Shown: positions 47,818 to 59,026, counted from the stretch's first letter. The stretch: 64,000 nucleotides of DNA from Ascaphus truei (GCA_036426205.1 CM071570.1:140201048-140265047), one strand, 5' to 3'. Numbers and translations are program-made. Notes: generated by a model not told the origin, from the letters alone.

Positions 47818-48007
47818 GCTGAGATCCTTTCAAATCTTTTTAACAGGCATTGCTGCGAGTAGAAAGAAATACAAGCACAAGAATGTATATTTGATATTAA
47901 GTCTATGTGTATTCAATGTGCAGTGAATCCACAAAATGGATGGTGTATTTATACGTTAATTACTCACATTAGAGTACGCCCACTTTTAACACCTGTACCT
48001 CGTCGCC
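47818..48007. promoter_or_regulatory. Shared intergenic region of a head-to-head gene pair
   Basis: Only 190 bp separate the - strand transposase start (47817) and the + strand frame start (48008). It may act as a bidirectional promoter. It contains TATTTATACG (47946) but no strong shared motif. Confidence 0.35.
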
Positions 48008-49510
48008 ATGCATAAAAGATTACACAATTTGCATAGCCCACCACTCGATGATCTGTATCTGAACTTTACCTTGTCCAGATACTGCATTGGGCCATCTGCT
48101 TTCATGGATCAACCCCGATTATATGGACACAGGAACCCACTCGCCTCTGCCGTGCCTGTCATGCAGAAAAAGCGAAAGGCAGGAGCCATTTCCAAGCCAA
48201 GGCCAAAGCAAAAAGCTAAGGATAATAATGAAAACCTTCTGCTGACCCCAAAGGCTAAGGGTTTTAATACACATAAGCCTTATTATGTCAAGAAGAACTT
48301 CGGTGATGTACACTCAAGGCAAAACAAATGGCAGCCAACCCATCGAACCCGCAGGCCACTTCCTCGATTACGCTTCACCGACTCTGCCGCTGCTCTCCCG
48401 GAAATCCACAGCCCATCTTCTCCACTACTCGTCCACGACGCTGCCGCTGCTCTCCCGGAAACCCACAGCCCATCTTCTCCACTACTCTTCGACGACGCTG
48501 ACGCTGGTCTCCCGGAAATCCACAGGTCACTTTCTCAATTACGCTTAGACGATGCTGCCGCTTCTCTCCCGGAAATCCACAGGTCACCTCCTCTATTCTT
48601 CTTCGACGACGCTGCCGCTTCTCTCCAGGGAATTCCCATCTCATCCTCCGTAGCACCCATCCACCCAGATGTCCACAGCACAAGATCCAGCTCGTTAAAC
48701 TGCATGCTGAATGGCTTAAGTGTCGATATCCCTGGGAACTCTACTATGCTGGGAAAGATAGATCTTCTTTTAGAGACCATGCTAAATATGGATCAACGGA
48801 TGGAGAAGATGGATCAACGGATGGAGAAGATGGATCAACGGATGGAGAAGATGGAGACTGACATAGCGAGGATACATAATTTGCTCTGAGTTCATGCCCC
48901 TGTATCTCCGACGCTGGAGCAGGAGGGTGGCATGGAAGGGATAAATGGGACCTTCAACCTTCCATCACCCAGCGCACCCCCTCCACCAGAAGAATATGTG
49001 TACAGGTATGCCGTTGACAAGGATGACATGACAACCCCGTCAAGACCACGCCAGGAGACAACACGGCGACCAAGACAGGAGGAAAGCATTCTCCCAGACA
49101 ACCTACCCTCGTCCGCCGCCACAAGCCCACCCGCTCCCAGAATCCAATACACATATGCTTGCATCGATACGGTGCCCGACATCATCCTGCGTGAGCTGCC
49201 CAATCCAATCAGGGAGAAGTATAGGGTGATGAGTGCTGGTTTACCCCAGAAGTATGCCATGTTAATTTTCATGCACCACATGTCCTACTTGGTGTACTGA
49301 GGGTGGGCCAAGAATGTAAACTATGAACGAAATCGCGAAAAAGGACGCTTCCTGAAAATGTAAGAAGGACTATTGTGGAGGAATTGCGACGCTATTTTTC
49401 AATTACAGATCCTGTAATGAAAATCGTGAGAGACTCCATTAATGGCATTTTGCGTCATACAAGGCATCGGACCTGGAAGGACAATCTGGTGGGGATCGAA
49501 TTTGCGTGAC
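48008..49510 (+). pseudogene. BEN-like domain protein with repeats and coiled coil, two TGA codons and a frameshift
   Basis: One frame runs from ATG 48008 through TGA at 48887 and TGA at about 49298, with a one-base shift near 49362, and ends at TGA 49510. In order: a basic region (KKRKAGAISKPRPKQKAK, residues about 54-71); five copies of a 19-residue repeat like DDAAASLPEIHRSPS (48369-48653); a heptad coiled coil MDQRMEK three times in exact 21-bp repeats (48788-48850); a Pro-rich linker; and a C-terminal helix-rich module (YAMLIFMHHMSYLVY, VRRTIVEELRRYF, IVRDSINGILRHTRH) resembling BEN DNA-binding domains. Both stops fit CGA to TGA decay. Its function is unknown, and it may be an accessory protein of the adjacent Tc1-like element. 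Confidence 0.55.
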
Positions 49511-49683
49511 TGTTCAAATGTTGTTTATTTTTTGACTTGTTGCTTGTTTTGACTTGTATTAATAAAGAAATGTTTTTTACTAACACCATACTGTTGTGCT
49601 GTAAATGGTTTGACTTTCTGTACTTTAATAAAGGAGATGTTGCGTGTTTTAAATTTTACTAATAAAGAAATGTTTTTACTTAC

Positions 49684-49747
49684 ACAAGACCTGCACAACT
49701 CCAGTCCTCGAGGGCCGCAAACAGGCCCGGTTTTCAGGATATCTCGG
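49684..49747 (+). mobile_element. hAT-derived MITE fragment
   Basis: CCAGTCCTCGAGGGCCGC and GGTTTTCAGGATATC match the head of a MITE type common in tetrapods. It is truncated by the PLE that starts at about 49748. Confidence 0.5.
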
Positions 49748-50954
49748 GGCTAATTTGTTTATGGGCCATTTGGAACAAAACTCCATTTGGTCCAATCATG
49801 AGCTCGGTGCAAATTTGGTCCTCTGGCGGCGTTTTATTGACGATGTGGTTATAATTTGGCTTGGAGATCAACTGTCTTTGGAGTCTTTTCTATTAAAGTT
49901 GAATAATAATAAATTGAATATAAAATTCACTTCGGTTACTAGCACCAATGAGATTGTGTTTTTGGATTTGGTCATTTATGTAGAAGAACAGAGACTAAAG
50001 ACAAAAACACATTTCAAACCTGTTGATGCTAACAACTTTATCCTGGAATCAAGTTGTCATGACAAAAATTGGATTCGAAATATTCCGTATGGTCAACTTA
50101 GGCGTATTAAACAAAATTGTACCAATGATGATATATACTTAGCACAGTCAGAGATATTGATTGAGAAATTTAGAGAACGAAATTATGGGGAGAACATTAT
50201 TGGTAGAGCAAACCAGAAAATATGCCAATTACCAAGAAGTGAAATTATTCAACCAAAAATAATAAAAAATAATGATAAAAAAATGGAATACAACATGTCT
50301 TTCATAACGGAATTTAATCGAGAAGCACCACAGATTAGGAAAATCATAACTAAACATTAGCATGTACTTAGAAATGATTCTATATTACGATGCCATATCC
50401 CTGAAAAACCTAGTGTCATTTTTAGTAAAGCTCCAAATTTAAAAAGAATACTTGCTCCAACCTCAGTGAGGAAAAATAGAGAAAAAACAGATAAAAATGT
50501 GTGGCTGAACAAGCCTAATGGTTTCTATGGCTGCATTTCATGCAAAGCATGTATTCAGAAGAGTATGGAGAAATTTTCTTTTAAATCAAATATTACTAAA
50601 GAAGTATTTCAAATTAAGAACTATATAAATTGTAAATACCCATATGTGGTGTACATATTGGAGTGCCCTTGCGGACTCCAATATGTGGGGAGAACTTCAC
50701 GGCCACTACGAGTGCGTAAATTAGAACACATGTTGAATATTAAAAAAAGTTTGCTAACCCATTGTGTTTCTAAACATTACAGTATCTATCATCATTCTGA
50801 CCCTACATTACTCATATATAAGGGAATTGAACATGTTCCAACACATTGGAGAGGAGGCGACAGGTTAACCCTTCTGGCCCAGCGTGAAACATACTGGATT
50901 CACAAACTCCGGACGCTGGTACCACAAGGGTTAAATGTCAGCATATATATATAG
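49748..50954 (+). pseudogene. PLE RT C-terminus and GIY-YIG, one in-frame TAG
   Basis: 5'-truncated PLE. It starts near RT motif C (LVLWRRFIDDVVIIW, intact DD, about 49818-49860) and continues with EIVFLDLVIYVEEQ, NIPYGQLRRIKQNC and a Cys finger (GCISCKACIQK). The GIY-YIG core VVYILECPCGLQYVGRTSR is at about 50647-50703. It ends with HWRGGDRLTLLAQRETYWIH and LVPQGLN. The only break across 400 codons is TAG at 50358-50360. RT motifs A and B are missing. Terminal sequences to about 51690 belong to it. Confidence 0.88.
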
Positions 50955-51690
50955 GAGCTTTTTTTTGATGATCATTTTGTCATCCTTTATTATATGAGAT
51001 TTAATGGAATTGTCAAATTCTTTCTTGTTATTATAATTCTTGTTATTATAATTCATTGATATGCCTTTTTCCTGTCTCCCTTTAGGATTATATATAACGT
51101 GCTATTTTAGATGTATCCAATCAGTTAATTAGACAGATATTTTCTAGCTAATGCACTGTCTAACTGTCATAATCTGTTATTTTAAAATGTATTGTGTTTA
51201 TGCATATTGTTGTGCACTTATGAAATAATTATGTTGTATCATATGTTTTGGACCACTACTATGGAATGAGGAGTGGGTATAATTCATTTTTCATTATATA
51301 AATATATTGTAATCTAAATCAGATGATAACTTCAATTAAGTTAATCAGTACCATCATGCCTATAAATATACAGATGAGGGGTAGAGTAATTAGACTCCTG
51401 AAGAAGTCGTACCGACGAAACGCGTTGAATCAGTGTTCATCCATTGCACATTCGTGACGCGGAGTCCTGGCAGCCAGAAACCTTCCTACACAGCCTTTCC
51501 GCCCTCATCTTCACTCAGCCAGAAGTGACGTAGATGAGAGCTGAGACGCGGAAGTGAGCCTCACAGTGTGTGTACCAGTGAATAGGTTGAACATCAGTCG
51601 GGATTTCGTACCACGAACTGTCAATATGTACTGAATGTGAGTGTACATCTATTTGCTTTTATTGTCATTTTAAAACAATTTGAGATATAC
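50955..51690 (+). mobile_element. PLE 3' UTR and terminal repeat with hammerhead
   Basis: AT-rich 3' UTR, then a hammerhead (51390-51432), then a block with GAAGTGACGTAGATGAGAG and GCGGAAGTGAG. The whole 51220-51680 region is nearly identical, in reverse, to 39610-38513. Confidence 0.8.
51390..51432 (+). ncRNA. Hammerhead ribozyme (type I, PLE)
   Basis: CTGAAGA (51398-51404), stem II GTCG (51406-51409) with CGAC (51413-51416), GAAA (51417-51420), CGCGTT. This gives a minimal helix III and cleavage after U in GUU. Helix I forms from GACTC (51393-51397) and GAATC (51427-51431) with one mismatch. Confidence 0.7.
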
Positions 51691-52195
51691 TGCGCAATTA
51701 GTATTTTTTCATAATTTCCTGGGTATACCAACCAAGGATGGAAAGAAAAGATTAACAAAGGGGTTTACACATGTGGAGTTCCTGATCCATTGCTCCATTC
51801 AGAGAGATGAGTATCTCTGTACTGCTTTAATGAAAAAGAGGAAAGTGTGAGTGGAATATTTTTCACTTATACAGTATCCATTCGGGTTGAAATTGTACTA
51901 CACCTTGCTGTTTCTGTTGTTTCCTTTCATGACGGTCACGTGAACGCTTGCGCTCCACTGAACTTTTGAAGAATTTTGGGATCCAACAGACTAAGAGAAC
52001 AGTCTTTGAAAAGGGTTTTGAGTAGCTTTTCAATTAGCACCTTACACTGGGTGGTGGATTTAATTAATCATAATATATTCACTAATTGATCACAGTTCAC
52101 AATTTTGTATTTTTATGTCACTTTATTATATTATATATTATATTTTACATTTAATATTATAGGACACTATTCACTAAGTAAGCGCCGTTACAATT

Positions 52196-53930
52196 AATTG
52201 TTTTTGAAGTATCCGACCCGACAGCTGGCTTCAAATGGGAAATAGATGCAATCATCCAAATGGGCAGAAACAACAAGTTGATTTCAGAGGAAACTGACAA
52301 ATTCTTGACTCAAAAACATCCCTTTATGCCAGTAATGTATACACTTCCCAAGATCCACACGTCCACTATTACATGACAAAGGTGACCGATTATTTCCACT
52401 AGGGGATCATTATGCCACCCCATTTCCCAATATGTGGACTTTTATCTTCAGCCCATGGTGACAAAGATGTTTACTTATGTTAGAGACACCACACATTTTA
52501 ATCAACAGACTGGATGGCCTTTCTTTCAATATGGCTGATACTATACTGGTCACCATGGATGTATCAAGCCTCTATACCAACATTCCACACTCGGATGGTA
52601 TTGAGGCCATTAGGACCCAATTTAGTAGATACACAGGACCACTTCCAGACTTTATATAGCTTCTTATAGAGTTCATCGTACACAAAAATTCTTTAGATTC
52701 GAAAGAAGTTTCTACCTGCAGATGATGGGTACCGCTGTGGGGTCTAATATGGCCCCATCTTATACCAACCTGTTCTTGAATTCCTATGAACAAATCCATC
52801 TACAAAATGATGCACACCATGCTAGCTGCATTGTACAATACATGTGCTACAGTATATACATGATGTTTTCATTATCTCGGGGGAACAGAGACAGACCTCA
52901 TGGAATTCATTGATTACCTGAATGGGATTCCATCCTCTATATGGTTCACGGTGTGCTACAACAGCATTGAAGTCACGTTTCTGGACACAGTGGTTTTCAA
53001 ATGATGCACTATGTACAAAAGTGTTCCATAAACCAACGGATAGGAATACGTTGCTCCATGCCACAAGTCATCACCCTCTGCCCCTCAAGAAAGTTCTTCT
53101 TTACTCGCTGATGCTCAGGGTACGTAGGATAACAAAAGACCCAAATGATGTTGAGCAAGCGCTAAGAAATATGGCCAAGCATTTCCTGGAGATGGGCTAT
53201 GATGCAATAGAGATTAATACAGCACTGGAAAAGCAAGGACTTCAACTAGAGAAGCGCTGCTCAGGCCAGATATTAAATCTTCGGATTCCAATCAATTTAA
53301 TGTGATAATGACTTACAGTATGGCCTCTGGGTTTATTAAGCAACGTGTGGAAAACTGGCATATTCTGGCCAATGACAAAAGAATTGGCAAACATTTTACA
53401 GCTCCACCACTCTTTTGTTATAGGAGAGACCGCAATCTTGGGGACTCACTCACACAGTTAGAACCAGTTGCTAAATATGCAACACCATCCTTTTGAGTTA
53501 TCATGACACCTGGGGTGTATAAATGCCACAGATGTGTAAATTGCCAGTTTATGATAGTGGGGAATTCATTCTCTAATCCGCACAAAGGGAACCCCTTAAA
53601 AATCACACAATTCTTGAACTGTGAATCGAGGTATGTTGAATACTTCATAAAATGCCATTGTGGAATATACTGTGGTCAAGACTTCCAGGTTGCTTAAAGA
53701 GCAGATTGCCTTACATAGATTTGCCATCAGAAAAGCCCTTCAGGGCAGTGAAGATAATGATGACCTCAACTACCAACCTATTGCAAGGCATTTTAAAAAA
53801 ACATCAACACAGTCTAGCAATGTTGCGGTGTATGCCAATAGTACAAGAAAATCTCCCCCCCAAGGGGTGGAGACCGTAACAGACTTCTACTACAGCTGGA
53901 AGCTAAAATTATTTACTCCATGAACACAAT
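52196..53930 (+). pseudogene. Longer, strongly decayed PLE copy covering RT motifs A to C and GIY-YIG
   Basis: Pieces in all three + frames: MPVMYTLPKIHTS (52330), [21 protein letters not shown] (RT motif A, 52550-52610), GTAVGSNMAPSYTNLFLNSYE (motif B, 52725-52790) and YIHDVFIISGG (motif C with His for the first Asp, about 52853). Then KPTDRNTLLHATSHHP (53035) and LRVRRITKDPND. The Cys finger VYKCHRCVNCQF and a GIY-YIG remnant (YVEYFIKCHCGI) follow at 53515-53690. It belongs to a different PLE lineage from the copy at 49748, judging by sequence. Non-functional. Confidence 0.82.
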
Positions 53931-54208
53931 GGAAAAGAGGGGCTTAAATGAAGATTTCATCTTGGGGTGCTTCCTATGATCCTCCACAAATCGGGTTCCT
54001 AGATACGACTTATTGTACATATGGCTGGCTCTTGCTAGAACATAGACTTTAATTATTTGATATTTTTTTGTGTAAACTATGATTTAGCTGTGTCTATATA
54101 CAGTTGCTCACTGGTTGGTCCTCAGTGCCTTCTCTGACATTTCACTGCCATTGTTCATTAATTATTAAACATATGACTGTATATTGAAGATGTCTGTGGG
54201 AACTATGG

Positions 54209-54560
54209 GCCTCATGCAGTAAGCGTCGATAATGTTTTTATCTGCATTTTCCCGCCAAAATTGGATTTGAGATTCAGTAAGCGCCGATAAGTGCTCAAAA
54301 TCGGCAGTTTTTCTTCCCGATAAAAGGTTTTCGCCATGCGCCTGGTGATAAGCTCCTTTTCGGCATTTATCGGCACTTATTTAAATCGGCTGTATTCAAG
54401 TAGGCCAGATCAGCTTATCGGTGCTGATCGGCACTCAGAAATGGAGATTTCATCGGCAATTGATCCCGCCAACTAAAGTTGGCAAGTTGGAGGGGAGAAC
54501 GATCGGTAAGGTTGGCGGAACGGCACTTAGAAAAAAAACCTCATCTCTACATCAATGGAG
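54209..54560. repeat. Harbinger-like end with clustered CGATAA/TTATCG motifs
   Basis: It begins GGGCCTCATGCAGTAAGCG, typical of amphibian-type Harbinger termini. It holds at least seven GATAA/TTATC or CGATCGG motifs in 300 bp in both orientations. It could be a MITE or the left end of the element encoding the transposase at 55543. The matching right terminus was not found in the window. Confidence 0.4.
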
Positions 54561-55490
54561 TCAATGGAGCGGGGACTTATAACATTATAGTAGTGTTTAC
54601 GTTTTATTGCTCACAATACCAATGTGCTTAGCATTACAGTGTGGAGGTCATTCATTTCATCGTGTCACCCCTTACGTTTATTATTTGCATAACATTGTAT
54701 TTTATATGTTATCATCATTTGCGTGTCACATTACTCATCATGTTATGATGTGTCAAGGGAAAATCCTATACTCAACTCTTAAAGGAGCAGCTCACATCAT
54801 ATCCAACATGTTACTGAAGTGTGTTTCAATGTATTATATGATCTTACACATTTCACACATCTAACACATCCAGCGTACAGTAATGTTGCTATACATTACA
54901 CAATGCTTTCAATGTGTAACGCATGATCAAACGTAAATGTAGCTGTTTGTTTTCATGTTTACATGTACTTTGTGTCCTCCCTTTTTTGATGACGTCCACA
55001 ATTGGACACTCAATCACATTGCATGTTTACATTGTACACGATGCATTACAATCACTTCATGCTAACTTAGACACACATCTAGAATAGTTACTCATTGTTA
55101 CACATTTGAAACTGAATCAAGAGCAACTATCCTGATGCCATAAATGTATGCATATGCACAGTATAATTAATTGATGTGAACATCTGACAATAACATGGCA
55201 AATTAGACATGTTGCTGCGAACTTATTCAACGTCAATATCATGGTTGTATCCTAATTTGATGACTGAGTGTTGCGTTCAGAAGTGGTACATGCATTACAC
55301 ATTCAACAAATACTTGCCAATAAATGCTTATACAAAGCTTAACGTTACATCATTGTGAAAGATCATGAATGGCTGCTGAATGCACATAAATAATACTTAT
55401 TATATCAAATGGATACAGGTTGGGAGTCAACTACTTGGATATGTTAATGTAACACCTTGCATTTTATCAAGTCACCTGACATCATCACAT
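54561..55490. other. Non-coding leader region upstream of Harbinger transposase
   Basis: AT-rich with many ATGTTAC/ACATTACA words. No gene recognised. Confidence 0.4.
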
Positions 55491-55492
55491 AC

Positions 55493-55500
55493 GTATTTAA
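55493..55500 (+). promoter_or_regulatory. TATA-like box of the Harbinger transposase gene
   Basis: TATTTAAA lies 43-50 bp before the start codon at 55543, which would leave a very short 5' UTR. Confidence 0.5.
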
Positions 55501-55542
55501 AGGACGGCAATTACCTGCTCATTCACAGCTACAGACCTCAAA

Positions 55543-56845
55543 ATGATGCAAATGTTTAGGAGACGGAGGAACATTCTATTGCACGAGAGGCTTGCGGATG
55601 GAGAGGATGTCATAGGCCAACGAAGTGACAGGGACAGGGACAGAGGCAGGGAGAGTGGCAGGGACAGTGACAGGGACAGGCATGAGGACAGGAGAGGGAG
55701 AGGGCAAGGAGATGAGAGGAGAAGAGAGAGGAGAGAAGTTGTGCCTCATCCTCGTTTGTACAGGGGGAGAACCCTGTTAGATGGGATGAGTGAGGAGGAG
55801 ATTGTAAGTCGCTATCGTTTGAGTTCAGCAGCAATCTTAGCTCTTTATGAAGAGATACGGGGAGATTTAGATTTTGTGACAGCCAGAGGTCGTGCAGTCC
55901 CTGGGCTTGTTAAAATGCTGTGCTCATTACATTATCTTGCTTCCGCATCATTCCAGACAACTGTGGGCATAGTGGGCGGGGTCTCGCAATCTACATTCTC
56001 GCGGGCCTTTACCCAGTTTCTATGTGCACTCAATAGATGCGCTAGGAATCATATTCATTTTCCGAAAGAGCACACAGAGTGGCTGGAAGTCAGGAATGGC
56101 TTTTATACCATAGCCGGGATACCATGTGTGATGGGTGCAATCGATTGCAACCATGTTGCTTTGATCCCGCCTAGTCAGAGTGAGCATGCTTACCGCAACC
56201 GTAAGCACTACCATTCCCTGAATGTACAGGTGGTATGCGATGCCATGATGAAGATTATGCATGTGGTAGCCAAATTCCCTGGTTCCAGTCACGATTCCTC
56301 TATCCTGAGAAACTCATCAGTCTTCCATGCTTTCGAAGAAGGCAATTTTGGATCTGGTTGGCTGGTGGGTGAGTACATATTATGATGTGTTAACAAACAA
56401 CTTTAGGTTTTCTAGGAAATGTTGTATGTAATAATGTTAACACTAATTGTTTCATATTTGTGCACGATGGATTATAGGTGACTCAGGATACGGAATTAGG
56501 CCGTGGCTGTTGACCCCTCTGGCAAACCCTCAAAGTGAAGCAGAGGAGAGGTACAATGTTGCCCATATATCGACGCGATCCGTTATAGAGAGGACATTTG
56601 GGCTTCTCAAGACAAGATTTAGGTGTCTCGATAGAACTGGTGGGGCACTTCAATATAAGCCTGATAAAGTGTCTGATATTATCATTGCATGTTGCATTTT
56701 GCACAATGTGGCACTCAGAAATAATGTTCAAACAGACATACGTCAGGGTTTTGAGGAGGAGCATCCCGTCAATGTACCAGCTGACACTGAGCAAACAGCC
56801 AGTGGTGTTGAGACACCGATGGGCGCGCATGACACAGTGCACTGA
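55543..56845 (+). CDS. PIF/Harbinger (HARBI1-like) transposase, two exons, intact
   Basis: The spliced frame is 55543-56368 plus 56478-56845 (397 residues). The intron (GTGAGT...TTATAG) joins WLVG to DSGYGIRPWL without loss of frame. The N-terminus has an Arg/Asp/Glu tract (RDRDRGRESGRDSDRD), then the HARBI1 helical region (SRYRLSSAAILALYEEI) and QTTVGIVGGVSQSTFSR. The DDE nuclease has GAIDCNHVAL (D1), KFPGSSHDSSI (D2) and RSVIERTFGLLKTRFRCL (E). Length is slightly over the usual 350-400, with no stop or frameshift. Harbinger transposases work with a second element-encoded DNA-binding protein; the neighbouring forkhead-like frame is a candidate. Start could also be Met2 or Met4. Confidence 0.9.
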
Positions 56846-57292
56846 CCGTAACAAGAAGCAACGGCCGCAGCCAATACGCTTTCACGCGCGCACGTCGGTT
56901 GGGGGCGCGGCTTGCATCCGTAAACCTTTTTAAAGACGCCTTGGGTCATGACAAGTGTCCCACATCATATGTGGCCGACCCTTTTGTTTTTTCTATGTTG
57001 CATGCTAAACAATGAGGTGTGTGTGTGTTACAGTTAGTGTAACATGTTGAAATGATACTTTCAAAGAGATATTACTCTTGGTTTTGTGAGTCCGTCAGCA
57101 ATGTGTAGTAATGCTTCGTCATGTAGTATATTGTTATAGGAAATGATGTGTTTGTGCACGCTACATGTAAGGCTGTCTGCAATGTGACGCTGTATCCACG
57201 CATTTGGCTAGGAAATGGTGGCTATTAAAAGGTACACATTTATAATGTGAGTGAACGCATTACGATTATTGTATTTACCATTCTTGTAGAAG

Positions 57293-57403
57293 TCACAACT
57301 GGTTTGACTGCAACTGGTCGCTCCAGAAAGGCACAACAGTCTCATCCATGCTTGAGGCAACCGTTGAATCCTGAATCACACACATCTCCATGAGGCGCTC
57401 ATA
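57293..57403 (-). pseudogene. Displaced 3' end of the forkhead-like frame
   Basis: On the - strand, directly beyond the MITE, the frame resumes in register after removal of MITE plus one TA. It reads ERLMEMCVIQDSTVASS and FWSDQLQSNQL, then TGA at 57295-57293. This shows the gene formerly ended here. Confidence 0.65.
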
Positions 57404-57804
57404 CACTGGCGACACACTTTATTCGAGCTCGGCTAGTCCCACGAATTCGGGTATACTCGGGTGTATTGAGGTTTGTGACTGTTTTCTGCCCGAGTGCATT
57501 GCGTTATTTTCCAGGCAGGGATTGAAGCATTTTATTCCCGCTGGCTGCAATACTGCACAGTATATATATATATATATACTGCATTACAATTCATGAATTT
57601 ATGCCATCTGGTAGACACGCGAAGCATTGCAGGCTATTAAATCCTAATCATTATCATTTAACAGATCAGCCGCCCGTCAGCCAGGCATGAACCATGGCTG
57701 GGAAGGCAAACGCAACGGGGCTTGTCTGAGGTGAGGAGCGGCACATTCCAGGTATCTGCCAGGTACATACTGGGTATTTGCTCGAATAAAGTGTGTCGCA
57801 GCAG
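57404..57804. mobile_element. TA-flanked MITE, copy 2, inserted in the forkhead-like frame
   Basis: The left end CACTGGCGACACACTTTATT and right end, complement of CTGCTGCGACACACTTTATT, are bordered by TA (57402-57403, 57805-57806). It is 401 bp long and the best-preserved copy of this family in the window. It supplies the last 46 codons and the stop of the present open frame. Confidence 0.85.
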
Positions 57805-58346
57805 TATGGATCTGCACTGTCTTCTTCAAACAAGACGTCCGGAGGTACGTACAGTTCTTGGTTGTTTTCCCATCCACATAGGTATTGCCCATATAAGTTT
57901 GGATACATATCATTGTTGTTATGTGCATCTTGCATCTGGTCTTGATGAATGGAGGGTACAGGTATTGCAGCAGGTATAGCAGCAGACGTGCCAGTCGGTG
58001 CGGCTCCATTGTAACTGGTATTAGGCAAAAATATGCTATTTAACATAATATATGTTCCATGTTCCATGGTAATTTTAAATGATGGGGTAATCTGCCAACA
58101 TCCATATCGTTGATATAGGCGATCATGGACACGCTCAAAAAATTCATTTGCTGATAAAGTGAATCGTACAGAAGTTTTAAAATTAGATTCTCGGCATGCT
58201 TCTTTGTAGTATGGATATTTCTTTTGGATCAAGTCATAGATTTGGCCCACGCTTGCTTTCTTGTCATCTGTTGATTCGATTGCTTGTGAAATCATAAATT
58301 TATATGATTTACGTGGATGGCTGTGCAATGTTGAAGCTTCAGCCAT
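57666..58346 (-). CDS. Forkhead-like winged-helix protein, C-terminus replaced by MITE sequence
   Basis: The present open frame is 226 residues, of which about 180 are native. Residues about 11-100 align along a forkhead domain: RKSYKFMISQAIES (H1), ASVGQIYDLIQKKYPYYKE (H2), NFKTSVRFTLSANEFFERV (H3), GCWQITPS (wing 1) and MEHGTYIMLNSIF (wing 2). In classical FOX proteins H3 reads NSIRHxLSxNxCF; here the DNA-contacting His is Phe and the Asn region is altered. It is intronless. The rest is low-complexity Ala/Pro/Asn-rich with an acidic tail. It lies tail-to-tail with the Harbinger transposase, 448 bp from its stop to the original forkhead stop. It could be the element's accessory DNA-binding protein or a retrocopy of a host FOX gene. 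Confidence 0.75.
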   Translation of the reverse strand: MAEASTLHSHPRKSYKFMISQAIESTDDKKASVGQIYDLIQKKYPYYKEACRESNFKTSVRFTLSANEFFERVHDRLYQRYGCWQITPSFKITMEHGTYIMLNSIFLPNTSYNGAAPTGTSAAIPAAIPVPSIHQDQMQDAHNNNDMYPNLYGQYLCGWENNQELYVPPDVLFEEDSADPYCCDTLYSSKYPVCTWQIPGMCRSSPQTSPVAFAFPAMVHAWLTGG

Positions 58347-58829
58347 TTCTGCTGTGTTGAAGTGATGAGTGTCTAAGTTGAGCGCATACGTTTGTCTGCT
58401 GAATGTGAAAATAGTTACATGTTATCTTCGTGGTTTATTACAAGGTTACAATACAAGCTGTATGTTATTCGCCTTGTTTTTCCCCCACTAAAAATGTGTG
58501 AACATAATTGCCACACATTCTTTGTGTAAGATAGTCATTTCACTGTAAAAGAAACTTTTATTTCGGCTTAATCAACATGTGCAAAACAAGTGTACGATTG
58601 TAATTAAAATAACAATGTGTGTGAAAGATTCTACAGTGGTAGAATGAACAGATGACCGCTTACACTGACCTATAATGAACCACAGAGACACCTGTGTCTG
58701 TTTTAATGTCTCTCTGTTTCTCAATGTTTAAATCTCTCTCTCTAATGTTCTCTGTCTGGTTATCTCTGTCTCTCTCTTACACTCTCTGTTAGTCTCTCTT
58801 GATATATACATAGATATAGATATAGATAT

Positions 58830-58870
<41 letters not shown>

Positions 58871-58873
<3 letters not shown>

Positions 58874-59026
58874 TGTTTGACAAACCTATACATTTGCTCG
58901 CCCCGGGCGAGTGGATTTAACATCGTGGCGAGCTCCTATTGGCCCAAGCAGCATATGTTTGGTACTAGGTGGCGAGTAGATTTTTTTGTGTGGCGAGTAG
59001 ATTTTTTGGTGATTTGTCAACCACTG
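58871..59026. mobile_element. hAT-type MITE, copy C
   Basis: It starts CAGTGTTTGACAAACC and ends GGTTGACAAAT's complement to CCACTG, opposite in orientation to copies A and D. Flanks are TATATATA and TGTATATA, consistent with insertion into a TA tract. Confidence 0.85.

Noticed and set aside
48889..49300. In-frame TGA codons as selenocysteine in the BEN-like frame
   Set aside because: No SECIS-like element was seen, a frameshift is also present, and CGA to TGA decay explains both sites.
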